From Donghicola tyrosinivorans (GTDB lineage Bacteria; Pseudomonadota; Alphaproteobacteria; Rhodobacterales; Rhodobacteraceae), in NCBI RefSeq assembly GCF_003003355.1, contig NZ_PVTQ01000018.1, forward strand, positions 1-63,904: a stretch of DNA of 63,904 bases, written 5' to 3'. The notes under the pieces were generated by a model that was given only the letters and a program-made list of their open reading frames with translations, was not told where the DNA came from and did no database searches. Positions 1-11,300 of this stretch are shown here, one piece after another. Position 1 is the first letter of the stretch, and each line of letters begins with the position of its first letter. Made by a program: the position numbers and the translations under genes.

Positions 1-103
1 AGGACGAGCAACAAAAAACATCAAAGCAACCGCTATGGCGGGTCAATTGTCTTGGGCAAAACTGCTTGACTGAGACGCCCCCGTTACCGAAGTCCAGAGC
101 CTA
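1..103 (-). repeat. Scar sequence, diverged inverted copy of 12922-13000
   Basis: Read on the minus strand from 103 downwards, this sequence begins TAGGCTCTGGACTTCGGTAA, and the plus strand from 12922 begins TAGGCTCCAGACTTCGGTAA. The first 26 bases match at 24 positions and similarity continues, with gaps, for roughly 80 bases. The two copies face each other in inverted orientation about 12.8 kb apart. They resemble the remains of one mobile-element family, but no open frame or classical terminal repeat lets me name it. Confidence 0.5.
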
Positions 104-122
104 GATAACTCTCTGTTATCTA
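102..122. repeat. Short perfect inverted repeat at the scar junction
   Basis: TAGATAAC, five bases, then GTTATCTA form a perfect 8-bp inverted repeat at the inner edge of the scar at 1-103, directly before the truncated ABC gene. It may be an operator or a recombination trace; there is no T-run, so a terminator is unlikely. Confidence 0.4.
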
Positions 123-145
123 ATGGGAGTCGCACTTGAAGGTAG

Positions 146-511
146 CGCGCACCCCACATCCCCGATCAGGCGCATAAGTTTCCGGGTCAACTTTCAGGCG
201 GTCAGCAACAGCGCGTGGCCATCGCGCGGGCGCTGTGCATGAACCCCAAGGTTCTGTTGTTCGACGAGCCGACTTCGGCCATTGACCCCGAAATGATCGC
301 AGAGGTTCTGGACGTTATGACCTCGCTTGCGTCTGAGGGCATGACCATGATCTGCGTCACCCACGAAATGGGCTTTGCCCGCAAGGTTGCCGATCGGGTG
401 ATCTTTATGGACCAAGGCGAAATCGTCGAGGAAAGCCCGCCCGAGGCCTTCTTCACCGCCCCCCGAAACGAGCGCACAAAGATGTTTCTTGCACAGGTGC
501 TGGGTCACTAA
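146..511 (+). pseudogene. Truncated polar amino-acid ABC transporter ATPase (C-terminal fragment)
   Basis: The reading frame is open from 146 to the TAA at 511. It carries the back half of an ABC ATPase of the glutamine/polar amino-acid importer type: signature LSGGQQQR at about 191-214, Walker B with [11 protein letters not shown], the switch histidine in CVTHEMGFA, and the usual C-terminal [14 protein letters not shown] end. The Walker A P-loop and the first half of the domain are absent; homology breaks off near position 165, just after an unrelated scar sequence. It therefore cannot hydrolyse ATP and is a remnant left by insertion or recombination. No partner permease or binding protein is visible in the window. 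Confidence 0.85.
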
Positions 512-540
512 AGCGGGCGGTCGGTAAGCCTGACATGCAA

Positions 541-576
541 AAGGCGGCACCGAATGCTATCGGTGCCGCCTTTTCT
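541..576. terminator. Bidirectional Rho-independent terminator
   Basis: A perfect 13-bp stem (541-553 with 560-572) around a 6-base loop is followed by TTTTCTT on the plus strand and preceded by an A-run. It sits between the converging ABC fragment and the chemotaxis receptor, so it can stop both. A near-identical GGCGGCAC hairpin lies downstream of the paralogous receptor at 34413-34447. Confidence 0.9.
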
Positions 577-604
577 TCATGCTGAACCCGTAGGCTCTAC
601 GCTG

Positions 605-2272
605 TTAATCAAGATTGAAGCTGAAATCTCCGGACTTGCCGCCACCAAGATTGCCTTCCGGCAGCTTCACGATTTCAGCAGTTGCCTGAGGCGCCGCTTT
701 GGCCGCTGTAGCCGCAGCTTTTGGTGCCGTTTGGGCATGTTTTATCGCATTAGGATCAACCGCCACGGTTGCGTCAGTGGTCTTGAAGAAAAGCACCGCA
801 TCCGCCAGGGCCTGCGCCTGACTTGAAAGCTGGGTCGCTGCCGAAGACATCTCTTCCGATGCCGCGCCATTGCCTTGGGTGACCACATCCAGTTCCTGAA
901 TCGAGCGATTGATCTCGACCGAGCCCTGCGCCAGTTGCCGCGACGCCACGCTGATTTCGGTAACCAGTTCCGAGGTGCGCTCGATATCCGGCACCAAGTC
1001 CACAAGAACCTTTCCGGCAGCAACGGCAGACTCGACCGTGTTCGCCGACAGCGCCGAGATTTCTGCAGCCGCTTTCTGGCTGCTTTCGGCCAGTTTGCGC
1101 ACTTCGGACGCCACAACAGCAAAACCCCGACCGTGTTCACCCGCACGTGCCGCTTCGACAGCCGCGTTCAGGGCCAAAAGGTCGGTCTGGCGGGCGATTT
1201 CCTGCACGACCAGAATACGCTCTGCGATGCGCTTCATATCGTTGACCGCCGTAGCCACCACACGGCCGGATTCTGTTGCACTCGACGCCGATCTACGGGC
1301 GATCGTTTCGGTGGTGTTTGCATTTTCAGAGCTATTCGAGATGTTTGACGCCATCTGTTCAACCGAAGCCGAAACGCGCTCGGTCGAGCTGGCCTGCTGC
1401 ACAGCGCCCAACGCCAGATCTTCCGAGGTCGACGCCATCTGGTTCGCGCCGGCTGCCACGTTGCGTGCAGCCTCAGCCACTTGGCCAACGGTTTGACGCA
1501 GCCGAAGGACCATCTCGTTCTGCTCGCGCAGCAGATCCCCGATTTCATCATTGCGCTTGAAAACGGACAGCTCGCGCAGATCGCCTTGCGCCACACGCTT
1601 GGCCTGCGCCAAAGCCTTGCGCATCGCACGGTTGAACGACGTGATAATCATAAAGGCCGCATATACACCAAACAGCGCGACAAGCCCTGCTGCGCCCAGT
1701 GAATAAAGGACGACATCGGACTTATCGATATCTGCCTGTTTGACAGAAACCTTCATCTCGTCGGTGAAATCAGCAACCAGTTGTTCAACAAGCTGGAAAA
1801 TCTTGGCGGAAGCAATCTTGGCGGTGGAATGGAACACCAGGTTTGCATTTGTTCCATCGCCCGAAAGCTCATAAGCAATCGACTTTTTGTTCAGGCCCAC
1901 AAGCTCGGTGTGCAGCGCCGCAATCTGCTGCAATACATCCTTGGTTTCACCGGGCATCCGGTCTGCCAATTCATTGATCTGATCAAGCAGCTTGGCGCTG
2001 TCAGCTTCGATCTGCTTTTGCAAATTCGGAATGCGCGCCGGATCATCCTCGTCCAGTCCGATCAGGATTTCAGCAACCATCGAACGGATGGTCAGCTCAT
2101 CTTCCGCGATGCCCTTAACGAACATCAGGTCTTTCGCTTCAACGTGAACGATCTGCGCGAATTCACTCGTGACACGCTGGAAGCTTTGGATTGAATAGCC
2201 GATCACACCGCCTAGCATTATGAAAATAAACGAGAATGTCAGGATCAGCTTTGATTTGATGGTAAAACGCAT
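605..2272 (-). CDS. Methyl-accepting chemotaxis protein
   Basis: This 555-residue protein is a membrane chemoreceptor that signals to CheA/CheW. One membrane segment lies at about 8-28 and a second at about 190-213, enclosing a roughly 160-residue helical sensor of the 4HB type. A HAMP linker ([14 protein letters not shown]) follows, then the signalling hairpin, whose tip motif reads [20 protein letters not shown] near residue 370. There is no C-terminal CheR/CheB-binding pentapeptide. AGGAGG lies just upstream of the ATG. No che genes are nearby, so it presumably works with a chromosomal chemotaxis system. It is a close paralogue of the receptor at 34471-36144; both start MRFTIK and end with a (D/P)xxFN tail. 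Confidence 0.95.
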   Translation of the reverse strand: MRFTIKSKLILTFSFIFIMLGGVIGYSIQSFQRVTSEFAQIVHVEAKDLMFVKGIAEDELTIRSMVAEILIGLDEDDPARIPNLQKQIEADSAKLLDQINELADRMPGETKDVLQQIAALHTELVGLNKKSIAYELSGDGTNANLVFHSTAKIASAKIFQLVEQLVADFTDEMKVSVKQADIDKSDVVLYSLGAAGLVALFGVYAAFMIITSFNRAMRKALAQAKRVAQGDLRELSVFKRNDEIGDLLREQNEMVLRLRQTVGQVAEAARNVAAGANQMASTSEDLALGAVQQASSTERVSASVEQMASNISNSSENANTTETIARRSASSATESGRVVATAVNDMKRIAERILVVQEIARQTDLLALNAAVEAARAGEHGRGFAVVASEVRKLAESSQKAAAEISALSANTVESAVAAGKVLVDLVPDIERTSELVTEISVASRQLAQGSVEINRSIQELDVVTQGNGAASEEMSSAATQLSSQAQALADAVLFFKTTDATVAVDPNAIKHAQTAPKAAATAAKAAPQATAEIVKLPEGNLGGGKSGDFSFNLD

Positions 2273-2527
2273 TGTTCCTCCTAGAGGTCAGCCTAATGTG
2301 ATCAGCAATTTAACGAAGTGTGGCGACCAGTCAGGCAGCGCCATCCCGTATCGCTGAATCACCAACGATATTGACTGACCCAGAAATACGCCGAAAAAAC
2401 GGGCGTCGTTAGTAGCCCCAATCTAAGTCGATTCAATCATATACCAAATGAAAGGAACCCTCTCGGTCGAACGGAATTCCAGACAATTAGTTAGCACGCC
2501 TCAAAGCCCAATTACGACGCGGTTCCT
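2273..2527. other. Intergenic region upstream of the receptor
   Basis: About 255 bases with no gene. It must hold the promoter of the leftward chemoreceptor; the only clear element is its Shine-Dalgarno sequence at about 2277-2282. It runs into the broken dehydrogenase on the right. Confidence 0.5.
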
Positions 2528-3286
2528 ATGGCCTTTGGATATCAAGGTGTCCCTTTGGCAGAACAAAGCGGGCGGGCGTGGGGGTCGCATGGGGCCAACA
2601 CGCCGAAGTCATCAGCAAAAGCACCCAGATCGCATGCAGCGCGTCATCGCGGCTCAACTCTGGCAGATGCCTTTGTAAAGCAGCGGCGACTGACTGCGGA
2701 CGGGTTCGAGCTGCAATTGGGCACCAACCATCTGGGCCATTTCGCCTTGACCATGTGCCTGATGCCGTTGCTTCTTCGGTCCCCTGCCCCGCGCGTTGTC
2801 AGCCTGTCCAGCAGCATGCACGAACCCGGCAAGATCAGCTTTGATGCCCTGCAATCGGCCAAAGACTATTCAGCCGTCGCGGCCTATGGGCAATCAAAGC
2901 TAGCCACGCTGATGTTCGCAGTTCAACTGGACGCCCGCATGAAGGCCCAAGGCCTGCCCCTGATCAGCGCGGCAGCCCATCGGGGGATTGCACGCACCGA
3001 ACTGATGAACAACCGGCCTGCCGGTCAGCCGGTTTTGCAAGCGATCTTACATTTGATCGAATGGATCATGGGCCAGTCCGCCGCTGATGGCACCCTGCCC
3101 GTCTTACGCGCAGCCACTGATCCGGCGGTCAAGGGCGGCACCTATTTTGGCCCCGCAAAGTGGGCAGAATCCAAAGGCCCGCCGGTTCCGGCAAGTAGCA
3201 CTGCCAGTGCGCAGGACAAAGACGCCCACGCACGGCTATGGCAGGCCTCGGTGCAGCTGACCGGTGTCGACCGGCCAGAGGGTTAA
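2528..3286 (+). pseudogene. Short-chain dehydrogenase, 5'-truncated
   Basis: From about 2690 the frame reads as a short-chain dehydrogenase/reductase of the retinol-dehydrogenase-like type: [19 protein letters not shown], the VSLSS strand with the catalytic serine region, and the catalytic YGQSK (YxxxK) pair. The N-terminal Rossmann segment with the TGxxxGIG cofactor motif is missing. The 50 or so residues before the homologous part (2528-2690) are arginine/alanine-rich and look like out-of-frame or foreign sequence. With no nucleotide-binding half the product should be inactive. No convincing Shine-Dalgarno precedes the open frame. Confidence 0.75.
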
Positions 3287-3363
3287 GGGATCACAAAACG
3301 CCCCCGCCATCATGGATCGCGGGGACGGATGCGTTATTGCGCGGGTAAGGTTGTTGCAAAGTT

Positions 3364-3651
3364 CTAGCGGGCAATCTTCCACGCCGTGCCCTCTTCGCGA
3401 TGCAGAACAAACAGTTCCTGATTGGCGTTGGGGATCGTCGCGGGCGCATCCCCCTTGATCGTGATCTGACCGCCGGAACGGGTGCGGACCACGGCGTAAT
3501 CGGGACCGGTCTGCAACGACTCGTCAAAGCTGAAGTCGATCTCAAGGTCCAGCATACCGATCAATCCGCCATAGGTGGCCTTCACGGCTGCGCGGCCCAC
3601 GGCAAGGGCGCTGGCCATCTGAGCCAAAGACAGACAAATCGCTTTCATCAT
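3364..3651 (-). pseudogene. SnoaL/NTF2-like protein fragment
   Basis: This short frame of 95 residues matches the second half of SnoaL-like (NTF2 fold, DUF4440-type) small proteins: AVGRAAVKATYGGL, then a strand with DYAVVRTRSGG and the closing NQELFVLHREEGTAWKIA. A full family member is usually 120-150 residues, so roughly the first third is missing or replaced by the sequence before residue 15. It starts 9 bases after the oxidoreductase at 3661-4275 and probably shares its transcript. I call it a remnant, but a functional short protein cannot be excluded. Confidence 0.6.
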
Positions 3652-3660
3652 CTGTCCTCC

Positions 3661-4275
3661 TCACACCCACGCCGGCGCGACCGAGGTTCCAGGCCCCTGA
3701 AACGCGCCAAGCTGGATATTCAGCATTCCGGTCGGCTCGATAAAGCGGGCGTTGCGCAGGGGGCCAGCAGTCACAGGCGTCAGACCAATCAACCGCGCCA
3801 CCTGCCCCACTTGGGCCACCACATCCGCATCATTGGCGGCCACAAAGGTCTGCACATTCTTGCCTTTGCGGGCTTCAGGGGAAATCAGACCAGCAAACAG
3901 GGTGTTGAAGGCTTTGACCACATGCGCCGTCGGGGCCAGCGCCTGTAATTCCTCAGCCGCAGAGGTGGTGTGACCGACCACTATGCGCTGGAAATCTTCG
4001 GTGATCGGGTTGCTGATATCCACCAGAACCTTACCCGACAAATCACCGGCCTGCGCCAGAAACGCCTGTGCCTGCGCGTAATACAGCGCAAGGATCACCA
4101 CATCCGCCTGTGCGGCTGCCTCATTCGGGGACAGCACATCTGCGCCGGTCTCTGCCGCCAGCGCCGCCACCTTGGCCGCATCCCGCGCCCCAAGCACAAC
4201 CTGCACCCCAGTTCCGGCCAAAGCGCGGGTAAACGCACCGCCCAAATTGCCTACTCCGATAATCGCGATCTTCAT
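3661..4275 (-). CDS. NADP-binding oxidoreductase (F420-reductase-like, DUF/NAD_binding_9-type)
   Basis: A 204-residue protein starting MKIAIIGVGNLGGAF, a classic GxGxxG Rossmann fingerprint, followed by GARD at the end of the second strand, where the 2'-phosphate of NADP is usually read. The later blocks VLVDISNPI and HVVKAFNTLFA are typical of the NADPH-dependent F420 reductase-like family, which in non-F420 bacteria acts on uncharacterised substrates. I chose the ATG at 4275 because upstream in-frame sequence overlaps the divergent LysR gene and has no homology. It is divergently arranged with the broken LysR gene at 4314, which probably once regulated it. Confidence 0.8.
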   Translation of the reverse strand: MKIAIIGVGNLGGAFTRALAGTGVQVVLGARDAAKVAALAAETGADVLSPNEAAAQADVVILALYYAQAQAFLAQAGDLSGKVLVDISNPITEDFQRIVVGHTTSAAEELQALAPTAHVVKAFNTLFAGLISPEARKGKNVQTFVAANDADVVAQVGQVARLIGLTPVTAGPLRNARFIEPTGMLNIQLGAFQGPGTSVAPAWV

Positions 4276-4313
4276 GAACCGAAAGTGGATCACTTGAAAC
4301 CAAAAGGCGGCAA

Positions 4314-4878
4314 TTGGACAAGCTTGCAGGATTTGAAACCTTCGTCTGCGCGGTCGAGATGAGATCATTCACGGCAGCCGCCGACAGTCTTGGTCTGTCC
4401 TCGCAGCAGGTGGGCAAACAGATCCGCAATCTGGAACAGCATCTTGGCGTCAAGCTGCTGCACCGGACCACACGTCGCCAAAGCCTGACCGACTTTGGCC
4501 GAAGTTTTTACGAACAGGTCACGATCAATGCGCGTCCACGGGGCAAGCTGCGGGTGAATGCTCCGGTCAGTTGGGGATGCGGGCGCTGGCCCCGCAGCTA
4601 CCTGCCTTCATGATCGCCAACCCCGATATCAAGGTTGAACTGTCCCTGAGCAACCGCATGTGCGATCTGGTCGACATGGGCTTTGACGCGGTGTTCGGGT
4701 GGGCCAACTGGACGATAGCAGCCTGATGGCGCGCAAGCTGGCGCCTTACCGGCTGCTCCTATGCGCCGCGCCCGCTTATCTGGCCGCCCATCCGCCAATC
4801 ACCTGCCTATCCGATCTGGCCGCGCACAATTGTCTTGGGTTCGTACATACGGAATTTCGCGCGCAATCACAGACCTAG
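4314..4878 (+). pseudogene. LysR-family regulator, frameshifted and internally deleted
   Basis: The N-terminal winged helix is intact (MDKLAGFETFVCAVEMRSFT through LGVKLLHRTTRRQSLTDFG, TTG start at 4314). About 15-20 codons of the linker are then missing before the strand PRGKLRVNAPVSWG. The frame shifts near 4575 (continuing as ALAPQLPAFMIANPDIKVEL) and again near 4696 (continuing SSLMARKLAPYRLLLCAAPA), and homology fades near 4861. The product would be non-functional. Its divergent position next to the oxidoreductase at 3661 is the usual LysR-target arrangement. Confidence 0.85.
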
Positions 4879-5304
4879 GATGTTACAAACGTCCCGTATT
4901 TAAGGCCGCAACCTCAACAGTTGTTAGGCGATTAGTCCCTGCACTGCACGGCGCTTTGGGATGAATCGGACGCTCTATCTTCAGGACTATATCCCGATCC
5001 GAAACATTATGTTTACAGCGGCGACGTGATCTCTTCCGCGAGTTGCCACCGAGAATGGCGTACAAGCAAAAGATTAGGGCAAAAATTCTTTACCTTCTTT
5101 CTCTCTAACATGATGTGTTTTCGACAGCTTCCCGCAAGAGTTGCGCGATCTTCACACACTCAATCTAGCACTACTTACAGCTCATCCTCACCTTACAAAA
5201 ATGTACGATGTAGCGCTGGAAATACCTGTTCGTAAGAGTGTCTGATGCGTTTGCGAAAATGGCGATCAAGCCACGCAACAATGCAACTCAGGACGGAGCC
5301 AGCC
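4879..5304. other. Intergenic region upstream of the giant gene
   Basis: About 425 bases with no coding signal. The left end joins the LysR remnant abruptly (near 4862-4880), suggesting a recombination boundary. The right end must carry the promoter of the giant gene; I see no confident -35/-10 pair. The stretch is AT-richer than its surroundings. Confidence 0.5.
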
Positions 5305-8300
5305 ATGTCGCTAGCCACGCATGTCGATGTCACCCGCAGCACCCAAACCATTGCGGATCTAACGGGTTTGCCCTCAGGGGTCCGACTGACGGGGACTGGG
5401 TTGGATGGATTGTTGACCTTGGTCGCGACGGATCGGGCGCTAAACTACTATGTCTCGAGTTTTGACATCCAGACGGCCATTTCGGCAATGGGCGAGCTGA
5501 ATGCCATAGTTGTCCAGTCGGTCCATGCAACCGGAGTTGCGGCAGACGGAGAAATCGGCACGCCTGATGTGCATGCCCTATCCGAATATATCTCGACGAA
5601 TTTCTCCGACGAATGGGCCAAATTTCACGGTGATGACGAAGGCACCGAGGAAACCGGTTTCCATCTGGTCCAGAACGACGGAGCGCGCAGCACCTTGTTC
5701 GGGGAAAACGCAGTAAATACCGTCATTGATGGGCTGTACCACTTGGGCTTTGGCAGTATCGGGAACAACCTGATCAACGAAGATGGCAACCGCAACGTGC
5801 AGGTTGATGATGCTGCCTTCTGGCTGAATGCCTTGCTGGCGCAAGACATCGCAAACGGTGTTTTCGCCAATGACGTGGCGCCTGCTGCGATCGCCACCAC
5901 GGGGACCGGGCTGGATGCTCTTGTGGCCATGATCATGACCGACGAGCGACTGAACCAACGCCTGAGCGATGCCGATTTGCGCGGTGGGGCCCAGGCCGCG
6001 AACACGATGAACACGATTATCATCGAGGGAATCAAGGCGCTTGGCTTGGCCAATGATGGAACGATCACGGCCTCGAACGTCACGGCTTTGTCTGACTGGA
6101 TCCGCGCGAACTATTACGACGAATTTGTGACCGCCCATGGTGACGACGAAGGCAACGAGGAAACCGGTTTCCATTTGGTCCAGAATGACGGTGCGAACAC
6201 GCGCCTTTTTGGTGAAAACGGTGTGAACACCGTTGCCGATGGCATCTACCATCTGGTCTTTGGCTACTCTGGCAAAAATCTGATCAACGAGGACGGCAAC
6301 CGAAACGCCAATACCGAAGATGTTGCCGACTGGCTGAACCGCCTGCTGGCGGATGATTTGGCTGCGCTGGCCAATCCCGACGTTGCTGAAAAAGTTGTCG
6401 GGACCACAGGCAGCGGACTGGACCGGCTGGTTTCCATCATCGTGAATGACGACGGCCTGAACCGCAATGTCTCGGACTCTGAACTGCGCGGCGGAGCCGA
6501 GGCCGCGAACACAATGAACACCATTATTGTCGAAGGGATTAACGCGCTTGCACTTGGCGATGACGGGAAACTAACAACCTCTGAAATCCTGACCCTGTCT
6601 GATTGGATCGCCGAAAATTACTACGACGGCTTTGTCACTGCCCACGGCGACGATGAAGGAAGCGAGGAAACTGGCTTTCACCTGGTGCAGAATGACGGCG
6701 GCGAAACGCAGCTGTTCGGCAACAACGCAGTTAACACGGTGGCCGACGGCATTTACCATCTGGTGTTTGGCTACGACCGCTCGAACCGTTTGGTAAACGA
6801 AGATGGCAACGCCAATGCCCGCGTCGAAACCGTGGCCTATTGGCTAAACGAGCTTTTGGCCGAGGATCTGGAAAACTGGCGCGCGGCGGCAGATACAGGA
6901 AACGCGATCGAAACGGGTCTGGACCAGATCCTGTCTGTCATCGTCAATGATCCAGAGTTAAATAATCGTCTGCCACTGACCGAAATTCTGGATGGTATGG
7001 CTGCGGCCCAAGGCATGAACGCAATCATCATCGAAGCCATCAAGGCGACGGGTGTGGCCGCCAATGGCACCTTGTCAGCAGGTGACGTGCGCGCGATTTC
7101 CGACTGGATCAACACCAACCGCTATGACCAGTGGGTGACCCTCCACGGCGATGACGAAAACGGCGAGGAAACAGGTTTCCATCTGGTGCAGAATGACGGC
7201 GCTGTCAGTCGGCTGTACGGTGAAAATGCCGTGAATACGGTGGCGGATGGCATCTACCATCTGGGCTTTGGCTATAATCAAAGTGGCCGACTTATTAACG
7301 AAGACGGCAATGCCAATGCCTCGACCAATGATGTTGCTTATTGGCTGAACGATCTACTGGCGGACGCGCTGGCAGATGGGTCGCTGCGCTCTGATATCAA
7401 TCCATATGACGTCGCAAGCACGGGCACCGGACTGGATGCGATTACCAACGCGGTGTTCTCGGACGCGGTTCTGTCGCGTAACTTTGCGACCTCTGATCTG
7501 AATGTCGCCGCGACCGCAGCCGATGGGCTGAACACCATTCTGCTACAGGCAATCCATGCCACCGGAACTGGCAATAACGGTGCCTTTGACGAAAACGACG
7601 TGCGTCTGATCAATGCATGGATCGCGCAAAACGCCCAAGCCGAATGGAACGCCCTTTATGGGGCGGACAGCACCGCCAGTGATGGCTTTGGCAAGATCCA
7701 GCGCGAAGGCGCTGTCGCGACAATCAATAACGAAAACGTCATCGATAAAATGGCTCGGCTTATCTATGCGATGGGCAACACGATCACTTGGAACGTGCAA
7801 ATCCGTGATGCCAATGGCTCTTACATCGGACGGGTTGAGGATGCCGCCAACTATCTGAACATCCTGCTGGCGGACGAACTGGCCTCGGGCACGCTTACGA
7901 ATGCGGACCTCTTGGCGGCTGACCCCGCAAGTTTTGCGGATGCGTTGGTTCTTGATATCGACACCCCAATGACCTTTGGCAATGGCGAGAACGCCCTGCT
8001 GGTTGCCCACGATGCTGCTCAGGAGGTTGCGCAGGGCGCGATTGCGGTTACTTTTACAGCCGACACGATCGAAAGCTGGCGTTCCCGCACACTGGTGTCG
8101 AAGGACTTCCGTTATTTCGAAGACGGCGGACATCTGACCATCCTTGTGCGGAACGAACGAGTCGAGGTGCGTCTGGAATCCGAAGACGCCACCTATGTGC
8201 TGACGTCGCCTTTGGGAATGCTTCAGGCCGGTGTGTCCACCGACATCGCCGTGAACTTTGGCGAAAATGGCGCACAGCTGTATCTGGATGGTGCCTTGGT

Positions 8301-11300
8301 GGCCGAGAATACGGATGCCGTCACCAGTTGGCTAAACAACGACAATCCGATCGCCATAGGCGAGTCCCGCATTTGGGCGTGGAACGATGGCAACACGAAC
8401 CGCGACCTGTTTGATGGCGAGATCTCTTTGGTTCAATTCTACAACCGCAACCTGACTTCTCAGGAGGTTCTGGCACTGGACAACGACCTGCCAGAAGCGT
8501 CCGCAGCCGTGGCTGTGGATTTGCCAGAAGGTGCCCTCCAAACAGTCGGCAATGGCCTGAGCGGTACGGTCTATGACGTCAATTCGTCCTTCTCGGCGGT
8601 CGAAAAGCTGATCACAGGCATTGATAACGGGACCCTGGCAGCGACCCATACCTTCACTGCCAATGCGATCAGCTTTTCCGGCACGGGCCGCCAGAGCCTG
8701 ACCGATTTCCTCTCTGAACATGGCACCGTCACATCCGGCGAGGGCAGCACCGCAGTGCATACGATGGGCATGCACCTGACCGGCTATATCTGGCTGGATG
8801 CGGGCGAGCACACTTTCACCGTTCGTTCCGACGATGGCTTTGCACTGGAGATTGGCGGGACGGAACTGATCAGCTTCTCTGCGGCCCGCGCTGTCGGCTC
8901 CAGCATCGGGACCGGCACGTTCACAGCGGGTCTGTATCAAATCGACCTCTACTACTACGAGAACGCCGGCTCTCAGGTGCTGGATTTGGCTCTGGATGGG
9001 GAAGCGATCAAAACGGCTCAGCTTTACACCAGTATCGAAGCCTATCTGAACGCAGCAGAATACGATGCCGCCGCAAGCGAAGTTGCCCTGACCGGCACGG
9101 GTCTGGATCAGATCGTTGACTGGATTTCCGAGGATGGAGGTCTACAGCTAAGCACCCTGTTTGCAGACCGCGCCGAGGCGATCGAGGCAGCCAAAGGCAT
9201 GAACCAGATCATCGTAGAGGCGATCAAGGCCCTTGGCGCCGCAGATGATGGCACCATCAGCACATCCGAAGTGTACGACATCGCCACTTGGATCAACGAA
9301 AACCGCCTGGAAGACTGGGGTCTTTTGCACGGTGATGACGACGGGAACGAAGAAACAGGCTTCCATCTGGTGCAGAACGACGGCGGACAGACTCTGGTCT
9401 TTGGTCAGAAGGCCATCAACACTGTCGCGGACGGCATCTACCACCTAGGCTTCGGTTACAAGAACCAGCGCCTGATCAACGAGGATGGCAACAACAACGC
9501 CAAGGTCGAAGATGTCGCTGACTGGTTGAACCACATTCTGGCGGCTGATCTGGCCGACGGCACGCTTGCCTCTGGCAATGATGTCTATGTTCAGGGCACC
9601 ACCGGCACCGGGCTGGATGAATTGGTCGAGGTGATTGCCACCGACACCGAATTGGGCCGGCGTATTCCCGAATCCGATCTCATCCGCGCAGCAAATGCCA
9701 TGAATACCATGAACGCGCTGATCCTTGAGGGGGTTCAGGAACTGGGGCTGGCAAATGACGGTGTGATTACGGCTGCTGAAGTTGCTGGCCTATCCGATTG
9801 GGTTCAGACAGATGCGCACCGTCTGGCCACCTTTATCGAGGCACACGGCGATGACGAGGGGAACGAGGAAACGGGCTTTCATCTGGTACAAAACGATGGT
9901 GCCTACACCCGTCTTTATTCCCAAAACGCCATCAACACCGTCGCCGACGGTATTTACCACCTGCCGTTCGGTTACGCCAAGGGTCGCCTGATCAACGAAG
10001 ATGGTAACACCAATGCATCACTGAACAGTGTGGCGGAATGGCTATCGAACCTCTTGGTTGATGACATGGGGGCCTTGGCGAACCCTGACGCGACAGCCGT
10101 GGTGACGGGAACCACTGGCACCGGCCTTGATGATTTGGTTAGCCGGATCGGCGCGGATCTGGGACTACAGGCGCGCATCACGTTGGCCGAAATCAACGAA
10201 GGTGCAGCGGCGGCAGATGGAATGAACCACATCATCGTCGATAGCATCAAGGTGCTGGGTTATGCGAATGACGGCACCCTGACCGAGAGCGAAATTCGTG
10301 GCCTGTCCGAATATATCGCCGCCAACTACGCAGATGGCGCAGCATCCGCTTGGCTGACCCTGCATGGGGATGACGAAAATAACGAAGAAACGGGCTTTCA
10401 TCTGGTTCAAAACGATGGCGCGAATGCGCGGATTTTCAACGAGAACCTCGTAAACACCGTTGCTGATGGCATCTACCACTTGGGCTTTGGCTACAACAAG
10501 TCGGGCCGTTTGATCAACGAGGATGGTAACTCCAATCAGACGATCGCGGACATTGCTGACTGGCTGAACACGTTGCTGACGGACGATATGACGGCACTGG
10601 CCAACGCTGATGTGGTTGCCTTTAGCGGCAGTACCGGCACCGGACTGGATCAATGGGTCGACTTGATCATGGCCGATATCGGACTGAATCAGAATATCTC
10701 GATTAACGATATCACCACGGGCGCGTTTTATGCCGACCAGTTGAACACCATGATCGTGGACGGGATTATCACGACTGGCATCGCCAGAAACGGTGGCTTT
10801 AGCGCCAGCGATATTCGGGTTCTGTCGGACTATATCGCGCAGACCTACTATGGTAGCGACGCGACCTCGGCCTTTGCCATCGCGCATGGTGATGACGAAA
10901 ATGACGAGGAGACAGGCTTTCATCTTGTCCAGAACGATGGTGCAACTGCTGAATATTACGGCGAAAATCTGGTGAACACCGTGCTAGATGGGGTCTACCA
11001 TCTGGGCTTTGGCTACAACGCTTCAGGCCGCCTGATCAATGAAGATGGCAATTCCAACCAGCGCCTGTCCGATGTTGCCTACTGGCTTGAGGCCGCCTTG
11101 GCCGTGGAACTGACCACCGGCGCATTGGTCACCGAAGCCTCTGCCAACCCCTATGTCACGGGCAAAACCGGCACCGGACTAGATGCCTTGGTGAATTTGA
11201 TTACCGAAGATGACGCACTGAACGCCAAGCTGACCACGACCCAGATCGCCGAGGCCGCCTCTGCCGCTGATGGCCTGAACACGCTTCTGCTAGAGGCGAT

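Noticed and set aside
77-103. Tn3-family terminal repeat at the left scar (GGGG...GTC start)
   Set aside because: Beyond the first bases it does not follow the 38-bp Tn3 terminal repeat pattern and there is no TnpA or resolvase nearby.
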